A DNA stretch of 5,216 nt, taken from NCBI GenBank assembly GCA_024232355.1, contig JAAEPW010001191.1, forward strand, positions 1 to 5,216, read 5' to 3'. Positions 5,115 to 5,216 of the stretch are shown here, piece by piece. The DNA comes from Chloroflexota bacterium. GTDB taxonomy: Bacteria; Chloroflexota; Anaerolineae; B4-G1. Numbering within the stretch: position 1 is the first letter of the stretch; every line of letters begins with the position of its first letter. The notes below the pieces were generated by a model. That model searched no databases. It worked only from the letters and a program-made list of their open reading frames with translations, and was not told the DNA's origin. Made by a program: the position numbers and the translations under genes.

Positions 5115-5195
5115 CCATTGGCGGACCTGATTGCCGCCTTTTACTCTGCAAAAGCTCTGGCAATGGGCATCAAGCGGTCTTGTGTAAGCTTTTAG
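5115..5195 (+). other. In-frame extension after the STAND stop codon, TPR-like by eye
   Basis: Directly after TAG (5112-5114) the same frame stays open for 26 codons to another TAG at 5193. It would encode PLADLIAAFYSAKALAMGIK and a few further residues. The part FYSAKALAMGI loosely resembles the second helix of a tetratricopeptide repeat (compare the usual YxxALxxAxxIG). It may be a remnant of the missing C-terminal region after a nonsense mutation or rearrangement. The match is short, and chance is quite possible. Confidence 0.2.
5120..5142 (+). terminator. Possible rho-independent terminator after the STAND gene
   Basis: GGCGG (5120-5124) and CCGCC (5134-5138) can pair as a 5-bp GC-only stem with a nine-base loop, followed at once by TTTT (5139-5142). 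It lies six bases after the TAG of the STAND gene. The stem and U-tract are both short, so this would be a weak terminator. If real, it argues that the gene truly ends here. Confidence 0.4.
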
Positions 5196-5216
5196 TGCTG
5201 GTCACGGCTCTATTGG

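Noticed and set aside
4837..5163. Minus-strand ORF at the right end
   Set aside because: It is antisense to the STAND C-terminus, its product has no recognisable motif, and it is most likely a shadow.
1..5216. CRISPR array, tRNA, rRNA, insertion sequence or integrase
   Set aside because: No regularly spaced repeats, cloverleaf, transposase or recombinase motifs, or terminal inverted repeats were found on either strand.

Overview
The window looks bacterial, with mixed base composition in the genes and AT-rich spacers. It combines mobile-element-type genes with an HTH plus NB-ARC STAND ATPase. Both large gene families are common in Chloroflexota and Actinobacteria. Loosely, I favour a Chloroflexota-like filamentous or thermophilic lineage carrying an integrated element or plasmid, but no rRNA, tRNA or housekeeping marker confirms this.

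Layout. The left two thirds (62-3268) is a minus-strand gene block read from right to left. It begins with a 62-aa ribbon-helix-helix (RHH) DNA-binding protein, followed by a possible 20-codon coupled ORF and a 182-aa coiled-coil protein. After a 169-bp AT-rich spacer comes a 513-aa replication-relaxation-family protein with a large C-terminal extension. Next is an unrecognised 144-aa protein, which overlaps a 90-aa ORF in another frame that is probably its frameshifted C-terminal part. The right third (3534-5114) is one divergent plus-strand gene for an HTH/NB-ARC STAND ATPase. It ends abruptly where the TPR sensor region of such proteins normally begins.

The 265-bp divergent spacer (3269-3533) is the most structured non-coding DNA here. 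It holds a plus promoter with a perfect TATAAT and a minus promoter (CTGACG, 17 bp, TATTAT). Three TTGAAC direct repeats lie between them, spaced 21 and 20 bp. A dyad (CATCAT/ATGATG) surrounds the plus -10 box. If plus transcription starts 7 bp after the -10, the three repeats are centred at -41.5, -61.5 and -82.5, classical activator positions. Strong Shine-Dalgarno sequences fix non-ATG starts for the RHH gene (GTG 3268) and the STAND gene (TTG 3534).

How the genes may work together (inference): the minus block looks like a replication or mobilisation module of a mobile element with its own small regulator. The STAND gene is a cargo or sensor gene that shares its control region with that module. 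A 9-base match (AACTCGAGT) occurs in both intergenic regions, before the replication-relaxation gene and in the STAND leader, which hints at common control. No CRISPR array, RNA gene, insertion sequence or recombinase was found.
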